From the IMG/VR virus record IMGVR_UViG_3300042516_005631, positions 1-64,000 of that record: 64,000 nt of DNA. One strand, written 5' to 3'. Shown piece by piece: positions 43,894-51,503 of the stretch (positions are counted from its first letter, which is position 1; every line of letters begins with the position of its first letter). The notes under the pieces were generated by a model, which was not told the origin of the DNA, ran no database searches, and was given only the letters and a program-made list of their open reading frames with translations. This DNA is from a virus. The translations under genes and the position numbers were made by a program.

Positions 43894-45129
43894 TTAACTA
43901 GTCTTTACAAAATTAGATTTAATAGTATCTATTTGTTGTAAGATTCTATTTAAATTATTTGAAGCAACAGTAGCTGTTGTATTCATTATAGCATCTGGGG
44001 TAGGTACTCCTCCTGGGTAAATTTGGGAGGATTGGAGTGCTGTTGAAATATTAAGTAATTCATTTATTACTATTTTTAATAATTGTACTGTATCATCTCC
44101 TTTTAGAACTGGTTGGGTAGCATTTTTATTACCTAATCTAATATCTCTTCCGTCTATATAGACTTGTTTAGCTTCTAAATTTATACTATCATTTGAGGAT
44201 AAACCAATTGATTTTTGTCCACTGATTAAAACACTATCAGATTTTGCATTTAAAATTACTCTATCTGAGTGTAAAATAATTTGAGGTAAATTAAATGTAG
44301 CTGGGGTAATTGGTGGTGTAGTATAGGAAATAAAATTTTCGTTAGCTAAACTTAAAGTAGATAATTTTTGGGTTGAAGTTAAATAAATTGAAGATAAATC
44401 TTTTTTTATATTTTCTATAATAGGCTCAGCCCCAAAATCACTTGAATTTGGGTCTTGTCCATTTCTTAATATTGTAATTGGATCACCATTATTTCCCGCT
44501 GAAGACCAAGTATTGGAATATTGTCCTGTAATTTTTGAAGTATTACCTAAACGTAAACTATTTCCCCATCTTCCTTCATATATTACGTCTCCTGAAAATG
44601 GGAGTAAAGGGTGAATATTACTTTTTTCATTGAAAGTATCTTGTGGTGAAGTTGAAGTGCTTACGGTAGGAAGATTATTATCTACCACGTTAACAGCTCC
44701 TACCCCTACTTGAGAATAATCAACTTTTTGAGAAGATGGTTTAGTATTATTATATGGTGATGGTTGTATATTAGCGTTTGGAGCTGCCGCTCCATATAAA
44801 GAAACAGGTCCTTCCCAAACGTATTGACCACCAAAAGAATTAGGTGCTAATGTTTTCCAAACCCAAACATATTCATTTATTATAGGATATTTTCTTATAG
44901 ATGTATTGGATGGATAAACGTTAGTAAGGATTTTTCCAGTATCAACTCCTGTTGGGCTAATTTTATTACCTGAAAGGACTCCTATCTGATCGAATCCTTG
45001 AGAAGGATCTAAATTTATTGAGGTAACTCTAATTAAAAATCTTGTTACTTCAGGTGTTGGATTTGGATTGGGTGATTTATTACCCAAAGCCCTATTGGTC
45101 ATTGCAGGAAATCCAAACTTATGTGACAT
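43894..45129 (-). CDS. Baseplate hub/spike protein, gp5-like
   Basis: A 411-residue protein. The N-terminal part (VTRFLIRVTSINLDPSQG, NEYVWVWKTL) resembles an OB-like hub domain. The section around 285-345, rich in alternating VILNAKSDSVLISGQKS and NLEAKQVYIDGRDI strands, resembles the beta-prism or helix of cell-puncturing spikes. No lysozyme domain is seen. Likely central spike. Confidence 0.75.
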   Translation of the reverse strand: MSHKFGFPAMTNRALGNKSPNPNPTPEVTRFLIRVTSINLDPSQGFDQIGVLSGNKISPTGVDTGKILTNVYPSNTSIRKYPIINEYVWVWKTLAPNSFGGQYVWEGPVSLYGAAAPNANIQPSPYNNTKPSSQKVDYSQVGVGAVNVVDNNLPTVSTSTSPQDTFNEKSNIHPLLPFSGDVIYEGRWGNSLRLGNTSKITGQYSNTWSSAGNNGDPITILRNGQDPNSSDFGAEPIIENIKKDLSSIYLTSTQKLSTLSLANENFISYTTPPITPATFNLPQIILHSDRVILNAKSDSVLISGQKSIGLSSNDSINLEAKQVYIDGRDIRLGNKNATQPVLKGDDTVQLLKIVINELLNISTALQSSQIYPGGVPTPDAIMNTTATVASNNLNRILQQIDTIKSNFVKTS

Positions 45130-45467
45130 TAATTTTTTGGGTTAAATTTTTTAACTTCGTTTAATAACTGTTGTTTTTCCTCTTCAGTCATACCAAACCC
45201 TTCTTCACTTGATTTACCACTAGCAATAGCACGTTGTGCTATAGTAGCCATTTTAATCAATTGTTCATCGTTTTTAATACCTAATTCCATATATTCTTTA
45301 ATTAATGGAACTATTAGGGTAGCATCACCAATATCGTTTATGAGAGGTTTTAATTCACCTATTAAAGCATTGATTTGGGCTTCTTTTTTCTTTGAGTTAT
45401 CGTAAATTTCCTTTAATAAATCCGAAAATTTTTTCTTGCCCCAAATATTTTCTTCTAAGTTACTCAT
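45129..45467 (-). CDS. Small helical virion protein
   Basis: A 112-residue helical protein (FSDLLKEIYDNSKKKEAQIN... EEGFGMTEEEKQQLL). Members of this family lie next to the late sigma gene in related phages. It overlaps the spike gene by one base. Its role is unknown, but a tail-tube or hub chaperone is plausible. Confidence 0.72.
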   Translation of the reverse strand: MSNLEENIWGKKKFSDLLKEIYDNSKKKEAQINALIGELKPLINDIGDATLIVPLIKEYMELGIKNDEQLIKMATIAQRAIASGKSSEEGFGMTEEEKQQLLNEVKKFNPKN

Positions 45468-45477
45468 ATTATTTTGG

Positions 45478-45487
45478 GTATAAATAT
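45478..45487 (-). promoter_or_regulatory. Late-module motif
   Basis: ATATTTATACCC lies 11 bases before the 112-residue gene and after the sigma gene. Confidence 0.45.
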
Positions 45488-45493
45488 GAAAAA

Positions 45494-46195
45494 TTAAAAT
45501 TCTATATATCCTTCATCTAGATAAAATAGATAATTCTTTTTAAATATATCGTATAAAATATTCGCTATTTTTGTAATTTTGGGAGTCTTTACATCTGGGA
45601 TCATTTCATGTATGTAAATGTAAAGTGCTTTTTTATTGAATATGTCTATTTGGTCTCGTTTTCTAAATAACTCTAAAATAGCATCTGCAATTTTTGCATC
45701 ATATTCTTTTGGGAAAAAATCATATATGTTTTCTGTTACATAATCAACATATTGATCTATAAAATAAGATAATTTATCTTTTTGAGGAGAAACAGAATCT
45801 AAAGTATATGAATATGAATCATCTTGTTCAAGTTCAGCGATGGCTACTTTTTTAATTTTACTTTTATAATTTTTATCGTTATATAAAATACACCAACGTT
45901 TAACTATAGTTCCAAAATATGAATATGCTTTAGCTCCATTATTTGGATTAAATAAATGGATTTTGGAAAGTAAAAATACTATGATTTCATGTTGTAAATG
46001 CTCTAAATCCTCTACTTCAGTATGGTAAAATTTAAAAGTATGAATTATATTTTGAGTTAATTTAAAAAATGCATAATGTATTTTTTCCTCGTATATTTTA
46101 CTTTTTAAAGCCGGGTTTTCAGTGTTATTATATAATACAATAGCATCTTCGGTTTCTTGGGTAAAGTAGTTTTTATTTTTAGCTTTCCTAGCCAT
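45494..46195 (-). CDS. 55: Late-transcription sigma factor, T4 gp55-like
   Basis: A 233-residue protein starting MARKAKNKNYFTQETEDAIV. The ATG 30 bases upstream would overlap the neighbour and is not used. Residues about 33-110, IHYAFFKLTQNIIHTFKFYH... LEHLQHEIIVFLLSKIH... KAYSYFGTIVKRWCI, match the sigma region 2 pattern of gp55-like proteins of T4-like phages. It would redirect the host polymerase to late promoters. This fits the recurrent TATTTATA-type motif in the structural region. Confidence 0.88.
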   Translation of the reverse strand: MARKAKNKNYFTQETEDAIVLYNNTENPALKSKIYEEKIHYAFFKLTQNIIHTFKFYHTEVEDLEHLQHEIIVFLLSKIHLFNPNNGAKAYSYFGTIVKRWCILYNDKNYKSKIKKVAIAELEQDDSYSYTLDSVSPQKDKLSYFIDQYVDYVTENIYDFFPKEYDAKIADAILELFRKRDQIDIFNKKALYIYIHEMIPDVKTPKITKIANILYDIFKKNYLFYLDEGYIEF

Positions 46196-46196
46196 T

Positions 46197-46484
46197 TTAG
46201 TTGAACTTTCTAAGATTGAATTCATTTAGTATTTCTTGCAGGTTTACAATTGATTGGAATATTACACCAACATCATCATCTTTTTCAAACATACCTCCAC
46301 GGTCTATTTCTTTAAGTTTTTTGTCTGAAATTTCAATTACACGAGATAATCTGTCTAAATATTCCAGATAACCAGCTAAAATATCTTCTGATTTTTCTTG
46401 TTTTTTCATCAAGTTGAAAGTCGTGAATCCTAGAATCACGACTAACACTGATAAGACGCAAATGGCAACTATTAACCCTATCAT
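46197..46484 (-). CDS. Membrane-anchored coiled-coil protein
   Basis: A 95-residue protein with an N-terminal membrane helix (about 3-23) and a charged helical remainder. It is encoded immediately before the late sigma factor and overlaps the HD gene by 4 bases. Function unknown. Confidence 0.75.
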   Translation of the reverse strand: MIGLIVAICVLSVLVVILGFTTFNLMKKQEKSEDILAGYLEYLDRLSRVIEISDKKLKEIDRGGMFEKDDDVGVIFQSIVNLQEILNEFNLRKFN

Positions 46485-47275
46485 ATATTATCTAATAAAT
46501 TTTTTAAACCATTACTTTTAAATGAACCTAATGCCTTTTCCTTTGTTGAGGTCTTTTTAGACATGTTTGGTTTATTCCCCAATGTATAATTATCCTTTTT
46601 AATATCCACGGACTTTTTACCTTCTTTTAATTTAGGTAACCATTCACGTTCAAATTCAATACGTGCTGCCATTAAGTCCGCCTGATGTAAAATAAAAGGA
46701 AGTGATGTTCTTGGTTTTTGTTCTGGCATGAAATTTAAGAGATATTTTTTATTTGCCTCATCGTATAAACCATCATGAGTTTGAATAGCAACCATTTCAT
46801 TAAATGTATACTGGATACCATGGGATTGAAGTAAAAATAACCCTCTATCAGGTACTGAAGCGAATGGAACTTTAGTATTAAACATATAATCTTCTCCAAG
46901 TTTATCTTTACGCCATTGATCAGTTTGAGGGATATATGAATCTTCTTCTTCACTACCCATTTTACCTAAATCATGATTTAATGCTGAGAATATTAATTCT
47001 TCAACTGTGAAAGTAGACATATCAGCTTCTTCACTTGCCCATAAATCATATTGTTTTAAAGCACATCGAATAACGCGTAAAACATGTTCTACATATCCTC
47101 CAGGAAAAGCATTATGGTATTCTTTTTTATGCGCAGCAGGCATTAACATTAAACGTTCAGAATATTGATTATAAAATTCTAAAACTTTTTCTTTACGTGG
47201 GGAAGAAATATAACCATCAATATAAGACATTAATTCTTCCCAATTATCTTGGATTTGTTCGGCTGTTAGATTCAT
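46481..47275 (-). CDS. HD-domain phosphohydrolase
   Basis: A 264-residue protein with GGYVEHVLRVIRC (about 58-70), ALNHDLGKMG (93-102) and a later HDG motif in QTHDGLY, the metal-binding pattern of HD hydrolases. It probably hydrolyses nucleotides or signalling nucleotides. The C-terminus is basic. The family is common in uncultured T4-like phages. Start context is AAAAGTTATG. Confidence 0.85.
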   Translation of the reverse strand: MNLTAEQIQDNWEELMSYIDGYISSPRKEKVLEFYNQYSERLMLMPAAHKKEYHNAFPGGYVEHVLRVIRCALKQYDLWASEEADMSTFTVEELIFSALNHDLGKMGSEEEDSYIPQTDQWRKDKLGEDYMFNTKVPFASVPDRGLFLLQSHGIQYTFNEMVAIQTHDGLYDEANKKYLLNFMPEQKPRTSLPFILHQADLMAARIEFEREWLPKLKEGKKSVDIKKDNYTLGNKPNMSKKTSTKEKALGSFKSNGLKNLLDNI

Positions 47276-47291
47276 AACTTTTATTTATTAA

Positions 47292-47459
47292 TTAATTTTC
47301 ACGTTCTACAATTGATTGAGTATCGTCTCTCAATTCAAGTACTTCTTGTAATATTTGACGAGCTGCTTCAACATTTCTTTCATTTAAAGCGTTTCTCATA
47401 CGTTTTAATTTACTTTCTAGAGACTCCAAGCGTCTCAATACTAATTCTTTATTTTTCAT
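47292..47459 (-). CDS. Small coiled-coil protein
   Basis: A 55-residue helical protein (MKNKELVLRRLESLESKLKRMRNAL...), a type found in T4-like phages. Its leader carries a TTTA tetranucleotide repeat. Unknown function. Confidence 0.7.
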   Translation of the reverse strand: MKNKELVLRRLESLESKLKRMRNALNERNVEAARQILQEVLELRDDTQSIVEREN

Positions 47460-47461
47460 TT

Positions 47462-47512
47462 TTATTTATTTACTTATTTATTTATTTATTTTATAACCTT
47501 TATTTATTTCAA
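47462..47512 (-). repeat. TTTA/AAAT tetranucleotide repeat in a leader
   Basis: About seven nearly perfect 4-bp units precede the 55-residue gene. Such tracts can change length by slippage. Confidence 0.6.
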
Positions 47513-47554
47513 TAATGTAATATTAAAATATAAATTAAAGATAATAACCTTCTT

Positions 47555-48007
47555 TTAGGGAGTCACGTTTTCTTTTTTAATTAGAGACCTTTTTACAAAA
47601 TCTTGTATTTTTTTAAGGAAAGCACATTTTTCATATTCCTCCAAACCTTCAAAATATCGTAATACCACTTCAAGATATTCTATAAAATCTTCTGAAGCAT
47701 TATCCTGTAGAGCTAATTTCCAATCTTTTTTCCTTAAATTACATTCAGAAATCCAAAACCAAGCTCGATTATACATCATAAAATCCCCAGCTTCACCTAA
47801 ATCGGCAGTATCCATTTTAGGTTGCATATTTGAGAAAAATTTTAGAAGTTGATTTTTAAACCCAATACCTTGAGATACCATTTTAATAAACATCTTAACT
47901 TTAAAATGGGGAGTTTCTTTAAAGGCCTCTAAATCTTTTTTGAGTTTCTTATCTTCCTTATCTCCTTCATTGAACCCAAATAATGCAAATATTCCTCCTA
48001 TATTCAT
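47555..48007 (-). CDS. Unknown protein
   Basis: A 150-residue alpha-rich protein with many Phe, Trp and Lys residues and no recognised motif. Flanked by AT-rich gaps on both sides. Confidence 0.7.
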   Translation of the reverse strand: MNIGGIFALFGFNEGDKEDKKLKKDLEAFKETPHFKVKMFIKMVSQGIGFKNQLLKFFSNMQPKMDTADLGEAGDFMMYNRAWFWISECNLRKKDWKLALQDNASEDFIEYLEVVLRYFEGLEEYEKCAFLKKIQDFVKRSLIKKENVTP

Positions 48008-48048
48008 ACTCTTATATGTATATATAATTTCCTAATTGAATCCACGTA

Positions 48049-48309
48049 TTAATTCGTTGATTTTAAATGGTTAATTTTTGATTCTAAATTCTCAAGTTTA
48101 AGCTCTAATTGTGAAATTGATTTTTTCAAATCATCATAAGCTTTAATTGGATTGATAAAATCGGGATTTGCAGGGTGATATTGCCAAAACTCATCCAACA
48201 TCCCATAATCCTCCACCAATTGATTTTGAATGGATGCAACCTTCATTTCTAGTTCTTGCAGTTCCATATCTATAATTTGTTGATACATATTTAAATTTTT
48301 ACTAGACAT
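48049..48309 (-). CDS. Small coiled-coil protein
   Basis: An 86-residue protein with a coiled coil at each end (10-32 and 60-83) and a short aromatic middle. It overlaps the upstream gene by 8 bases, indicating coupling. Confidence 0.72.
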   Translation of the reverse strand: MSSKNLNMYQQIIDMELQELEMKVASIQNQLVEDYGMLDEFWQYHPANPDFINPIKAYDDLKKSISQLELKLENLESKINHLKSTN

Positions 48310-48754
48310 ATTTTTCTCCTATTTGTTCTATAACTTGTTTAGCCTCTTCCAACGATACTCTAAAAAATTCTTTTTGAGTATTAACTCTTTGTTTTTTAAA
48401 ATATTTATGAACTTCACCCTCTATACGCTCACCTTTAAAACACTTATAAGCCCATTCAACCTCAAACCCTAAAGGTATTCCTGTTCCACGAGAAATTTGA
48501 TTTGCTCTTATGAATGGATCTTTTGCAGTATAACCTATTTTAACCATTTCGGGCATCGCGGGATTTGATAATATATAAACCCATTCATCACCCTCGCGGC
48601 CAACGAATAGACCTCGTTTTTTACCCGTGTAATACGTTATTTCATCCCAACCGTCTTGCTGCTCTTGAACCGTAAAATATGTTGGTGGATTATTTGAGTA
48701 ATCTTCAGAACAAGGAATATATTTTTTAGCTTCTTCATGTGTAATTCGTTGCAT
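48302..48754 (-). CDS. T5orf172/GIY-YIG-superfamily protein
   Basis: A 150-residue protein. Residues 58-150 (WVYILSNPAMPEMVKIGYT ... IEGEVHKYFKKQR) match the T5orf172 nuclease-like fold of the GIY-YIG superfamily. It lacks a DNA-binding repeat domain. Possible nuclease or defence-related early protein. Start context AAAGGTTATG. Confidence 0.82.
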   Translation of the reverse strand: MQRITHEEAKKYIPCSEDYSNNPPTYFTVQEQQDGWDEITYYTGKKRGLFVGREGDEWVYILSNPAMPEMVKIGYTAKDPFIRANQISRGTGIPLGFEVEWAYKCFKGERIEGEVHKYFKKQRVNTQKEFFRVSLEEAKQVIEQIGEKYV

Positions 48755-48772
48755 AACCTTTATTTTTTACTT

Positions 48773-49015
48773 CTAAAACCTAGCTTGCGCTCCAGACCCT
48801 TTATACCAAGGTAATCCTTCTCTTGTGCGTAAACGCTCCTTCCACTGTTCCTCCGTATATTTAATCCCATTTAAATAATACTCGCGTAAACGCATGTTAC
48901 CTTGTGGAATTACCGCGGGACCCTCCCAATTATGTAACTTACCATCAAACATAAACATTTGAGTTCCATCAGCGGTTGTAATTTTTCTAGACGGTTGATA
49001 CTTTTGATTTTCCAT
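48773..49015 (-). CDS. Small conserved protein
   Basis: An 80-residue protein with FDGKLHNWEGPAVIPQGNMR (24-43) and YYLNGIKYTEEQWKERL, a motif set known from phages and bacteria but of unknown function. Confidence 0.75.
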   Translation of the reverse strand: MENQKYQPSRKITTADGTQMFMFDGKLHNWEGPAVIPQGNMRLREYYLNGIKYTEEQWKERLRTREGLPWYKGSGAQARF

Positions 49016-49018
49016 AAT

Positions 49019-49267
49019 TTAAAATTGTTTATATTTATTAATTAAACTATTATTTTTCTTGATCATCAATGAACTAATAACACTAATAGTTCCAATTCCT
49101 AGAGCTATTAAAGCAAGACCAACAATTGTGAAAATATTGTTTTGAAATTTTTCCAACAACAACATGGAAGTTTGTGACAATGAAAACAACCCAAGTATAA
49201 CAGCTTTTACTTTAAGTGATTTGTTTTCTTCTTTTAGCTCTTCAATTCTTTTTTCTATTTCAAACAT
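49019..49267 (-). CDS. Small membrane protein
   Basis: An 82-residue protein with an N-terminal coiled coil (residues 2-20) and two membrane helices (about 22-38 and 46-66). It is the first gene after a host-type promoter-like site. Function unknown. Confidence 0.75.
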   Translation of the reverse strand: MFEIEKRIEELKEENKSLKVKAVILGLFSLSQTSMLLLEKFQNNIFTIVGLALIALGIGTISVISSLMIKKNNSLINKYKQF

Positions 49268-49290
49268 AACCTTTATTTTTATTTATACTA

Positions 49291-49321
49291 CAAATATACA
49301 AACCAAAAATCAAGTAACCAA
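49291..49321 (-). promoter_or_regulatory. Host-type promoter-like site (TTG-N20-TATATTTG)
   Basis: Matches the Bacteroidota -33 TTG / -7 TAnnTTTG consensus on the minus strand, upstream of the 82-residue gene. Confidence 0.6.
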
Positions 49322-49356
49322 GGATCTTTTAAAGAATCTAATCACTAAGTTAAACT

Positions 49357-49704
49357 TTAATAAGATAAAGCAAGAGTTATCCCACCAGTTCCTCTTAACC
49401 TTAAAGTAGTTCCATCAACATTAGTTGCTGGGGTAAAAATAAAGGAATTTGTTGATGTTGGTAAAACAAACCCTGCAACATAATCTGTTATGTTTGAGCC
49501 GGCTATATTTGTAAGTGAGGAAAACGAGCCTGAAGTATTTTTTGGGGTTGAACCATCAAACTGGTAGTTAAATGGTGTTTTCATAAAAAAGTAACTTGAA
49601 CCTGAATTATTTGTTATAGAAAAGGTGTAAGCTGTTCCTGCTGTTAAATTAATTGAGGAAGTACCTTCATATAAAGAGGCAAAGGGATAATTTATAGTTG
49701 GCAT
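49357..49704 (-). CDS. Beta-rich virion-type protein
   Basis: A 115-residue protein composed almost entirely of Ser, Thr, Gly, Asn and aromatic residues, typical of tail or fibre tips. It has a late-module motif and a start-codon hairpin in its leader, unlike the surrounding early-type genes. Probably a late-expressed adhesin or structural accessory. Confidence 0.75.
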   Translation of the reverse strand: MPTINYPFASLYEGTSSINLTAGTAYTFSITNNSGSSYFFMKTPFNYQFDGSTPKNTSGSFSSLTNIAGSNITDYVAGFVLPTSTNSFIFTPATNVDGTTLRLRGTGGITLALSY

Positions 49705-49728
49705 TTATCGTTTTGACGATAAATATTT
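49703..49728 (-). promoter_or_regulatory. Hairpin over a start codon plus late-module motif
   Basis: A perfect 9-bp inverted repeat (ATTTATCGT/ACGATAAAT, 4-nt loop) reaches into the start codon of the 115-residue gene. AATATTTAT overlaps its outer arm. It may hide the start codon. Confidence 0.6.
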
Positions 49729-49737
49729 GAAAAAATA

Positions 49738-49974
49738 TTATTTTTTAACTGTCCAACTTAAAAAACCGTTAAGCCATTTTTTACGTTTAGTACAACTACA
49801 TTCTTGTAGGCCAAAAAATTCTTTGTAACGTTCTTGGGTAATACCAAGTTTAGTTAAAGCAGATTCAACAACATCACCTAAACCAACTACTGTTGTTGGG
49901 TTTGTGTCTTGGGTAATTCCATTAGCTTCTAATTCTTGGATTAATTTGTCTAGTTCTGGTCTTACGTCGCTCAT
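49738..49974 (-). CDS. Small conserved protein with CxC
   Basis: A 78-residue protein with LGITQERYKEFFGLQECSCTKRKKWLN (43-69), a recurring phage sequence. A CxC pair lies next to a basic stretch. Function unknown. It overlaps the next upstream gene by 4 bases. Confidence 0.75.
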   Translation of the reverse strand: MSDVRPELDKLIQELEANGITQDTNPTTVVGLGDVVESALTKLGITQERYKEFFGLQECSCTKRKKWLNGFLSWTVKK

Positions 49975-50090
49975 ATTTTTTTGTTTTGGAATAAATATTT
50001 GGAAAATTCATAATGTGCACAAATTATTATTGATATATAACCAAATAATAAAAGGAAAGGCATTTTAATTAAGTTTTTTATTGTTTTCAT
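49971..50090 (-). CDS. Tiny membrane protein 1
   Basis: A 39-residue product from the internal ATG at 50090 (MKTIKNLIKMPFLLLFGYIS...), with one membrane helix. A longer frame starting at 50168 overlaps the upstream gene and is not used. Its ATG overlaps the stop of the next gene (TAATG), so translation is coupled. Confidence 0.65.
   Translation of the reverse strand: MKTIKNLIKMPFLLLFGYISIIICAHYEFSKYLFQNKKI
49990..50000 (-). promoter_or_regulatory. Late-module motif
   Basis: AAATATTTATT lies about 15 bases before the 78-residue gene. Confidence 0.4.
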
Positions 50091-50203
50091 TATGTGTGTG
50101 TTAAATAGGCAATAGCTATACCCGCAAATATACCTATTAGGGTTCCATGAAGAAAACCCATCCACCAAATTTGTTGTTTTTTTTCGTCGTTATCTAAAAG
50201 CAT
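50090..50203 (-). CDS. Tiny membrane protein 2
   Basis: A 37-residue protein with a charged start (MLLDNDEKKQQIWWMG) and one membrane helix rich in Gly and Ile. Its stop codon overlaps the start of the 39-residue membrane gene (TAATG). Confidence 0.68.
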   Translation of the reverse strand: MLLDNDEKKQQIWWMGFLHGTLIGIFAGIAIAYLTHT

Positions 50204-50204
50204 T

Positions 50205-50420
50205 TTATTCTGATTTAAATGTTTTGTTGTAGTATTGTTCTGCTACGTTTGGAGTCATTTCTGCCCATTCATACCACGCATATTCAAAAGCATCAATTAT
50301 CTGCTCCTTTTCTATTTGTAAAGCGTATTCAAAAGTTATTTTCCATTCATCATAATCAAATGGTTTATCTTTTTGACCCTCTAATATTTTTAAAAGCCAT
50401 TGTATTGCTGTTGGTTTCAT
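50205..50420 (-). CDS. Conserved Bacteroidota-phage protein
   Basis: A 71-residue protein, MKPTAIQWLLKILEG... with KEQIIDAFEYAWYEW and YYNKTFK. Similar small proteins recur in Bacteroidota phages; function unknown. It lies 2 bp upstream of the two tiny membrane genes and follows a host-type promoter-like site. Confidence 0.8.
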   Translation of the reverse strand: MKPTAIQWLLKILEGQKDKPFDYDEWKITFEYALQIEKEQIIDAFEYAWYEWAEMTPNVAEQYYNKTFKSE

Positions 50421-50697
50421 ATGTTTGAAATATACGTATATCCTATGTCGATGCCAAGGATTTTTATAAAAGAAAAGATTTGATTTTTGTGAATTTTTAT
50501 CCCCTTTTACATTTTGGAATTTTGGGTTTCATTTGGGGGTATATAAAGATATACAATGTCGATGTGTAAAGATCGTTTACGAGCTGTGAAGTGGTCTAAG
50601 CACCGTCCCTCACCACCCCGCCATATATTGACAACGGCGCGCGTGGGGCGATATGGCTATACCCATACCATATATATACGGCGGTACGGCCACAGGA
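50421..50697. other. Module boundary: GC-richer non-coding island
   Basis: No gene is seen. The right part is clearly GC-richer than the surroundings. It carries GCCATAT/ATATGGC and CCGCC-ATATAT/ATATAT-AC-GGCGG inverted repeats (50618-50684) and two copies of ATGTCGATG 111 bp apart (50445, 50556). It separates the late/structural and early regions. Confidence 0.6.
50427..50457 (-). promoter_or_regulatory. Host-type promoter-like site (TTG-N20-TATATTTC)
   Basis: Same spacing as the sites at 16.5 and 49.3 kb, upstream of the 71-residue gene. Confidence 0.5.
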
Positions 50698-50865
50698 TTA
50701 CCACCCTTGTACTTTGATCTTAGATCCTACCACCACACCATTTTCAAACCAGTAAAACACCAGCTTACCCTCAGGCGTTAAGACCGTGATTGTGGCTTGA
50801 TCTAAGTTACCGTCTATGTTCTGGATTCTGGGTCTATTAATCTTGATGAATGTGTCTACGCTCAT
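50698..50865 (-). CDS. Small GC-richer gene of unknown function
   Basis: A 55-residue beta-rich protein (MSVDTFIKINRPRIQNIDGN...). The ATG at 50865 follows a hairpin; an upstream ATG lies inside the hairpin and is unlikely. Base composition differs from all neighbours, which suggests recent acquisition. Confidence 0.55.
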   Translation of the reverse strand: MSVDTFIKINRPRIQNIDGNLDQATITVLTPEGKLVFYWFENGVVVGSKIKVQGW

Positions 50866-50871
50866 GGCCCC

Positions 50872-50893
50872 AAAAGCCCGGATCAACCGGGCT
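50872..50893 (-). terminator. Hairpin (attenuator or terminator) before the GC-richer gene
   Basis: A perfect 7-bp GC-rich stem (AGCCCGG/CCGGGCT, 5-nt loop) is followed by TTTT on the minus strand, just before the start codon. The T-run is short, so an attenuator is as likely as a terminator. Confidence 0.55.
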
Positions 50894-50941
50894 CACAGGG
50901 CGTATAATTAAAAAGATAAGTGCTGTCTCTCCAGCTGTCAT

Positions 50942-51010
50942 TTATTTCTCAAATACCATTATCATTACCGATCCAACAACCACTAAACCAAATATTACTG
51001 CTACCACCAT
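50942..51010 (-). CDS. 22-residue membrane peptide 1
   Basis: MVVAVIFGLVVVGSVMIM... is one hydrophobic helix with a charged tail. It lies one base downstream of the second micro-gene, in the early array. Confidence 0.5.
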   Translation of the reverse strand: MVVAVIFGLVVVGSVMIMVFEK

Positions 51011-51011
51011 T

Positions 51012-51080
51012 TTATCCTAGATTTACTAATATCAAATATTTAACTCCAATTACCAAACAACTTAATCCTAATACTACCAT
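51012..51080 (-). CDS. 22-residue membrane peptide 2
   Basis: MVVLGLSCLVIGVKYLIL... has the same length and start as peptide 1 and directly follows early promoter copy 1. The pair looks like a tiny bicistron. Confidence 0.52.
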   Translation of the reverse strand: MVVLGLSCLVIGVKYLILVNLG

Positions 51081-51100
51081 TTGCTCTTTATTTATACTTT

Positions 51101-51134
51101 AATATACGAACTTTATTTTAAATGAGGTAGTCCT
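51101..51134 (-). promoter_or_regulatory. Early promoter-like element copy 1
   Basis: AGGA, 20-base spacer, TTCGTATATT, then AAAGTATAAATAAA, upstream of the two 22-residue peptides. Confidence 0.75.
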
Positions 51135-51453
51135 AAGCTGCTACCTCATTACCATCGCTCTTAACTTGAGCTGGTCGTCCTCGTTTCAAAGTACCATTTG
51201 CTCTTTTACTCTCTAATTCAGCTAATCTCATTTGTCTTACTGAATTTGGATTTACAGGTCGTCCTTGGCCAATACCGTTTGCTTTATTCTCTGCTTGTTT
51301 AGCTAATCGAATTTGTCTTTCTGAATCAGCTACTACAGGTCGTCCTCGTTTCAACTCTCCACTATTTCTTTTTAATTCTAATTCTTTTAATCTTAATTGT
51401 CTTACACTGTTTTCATTTACAGGACGTCCTAATTTTTTTACTTCATTTTTCAT
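51133..51453 (-). CDS. AT-hook-like repeat DNA-binding protein
   Basis: A 106-residue protein built of about 3.5 repeats of GRPVNxNSxRQxRLxELExKRxxGxLKR. GRP triplets flanked by basic residues lie at 9, 37, 64 and 92, a regular period of 27-28 residues. GRP with flanking Lys/Arg is an AT-hook-like minor-groove motif, so binding of AT-rich DNA is likely. It could mark phage DNA or promoters. Start context AAAAGTTATG. Confidence 0.8.
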   Translation of the reverse strand: MKNEVKKLGRPVNENSVRQLRLKELELKRNSGELKRGRPVVADSERQIRLAKQAENKANGIGQGRPVNPNSVRQMRLAELESKRANGTLKRGRPAQVKSDGNEVAA

Positions 51454-51503
51454 AACTTTTTTCTTTTTAAATTTAACTTATTTTCTTAACTTATTTATAC
51501 TGT

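Noticed and set aside
45494-46225. The longer start of the sigma gene
   Set aside because: The ATG at 46195 avoids overlap and gives the usual gp55-like N-terminus.
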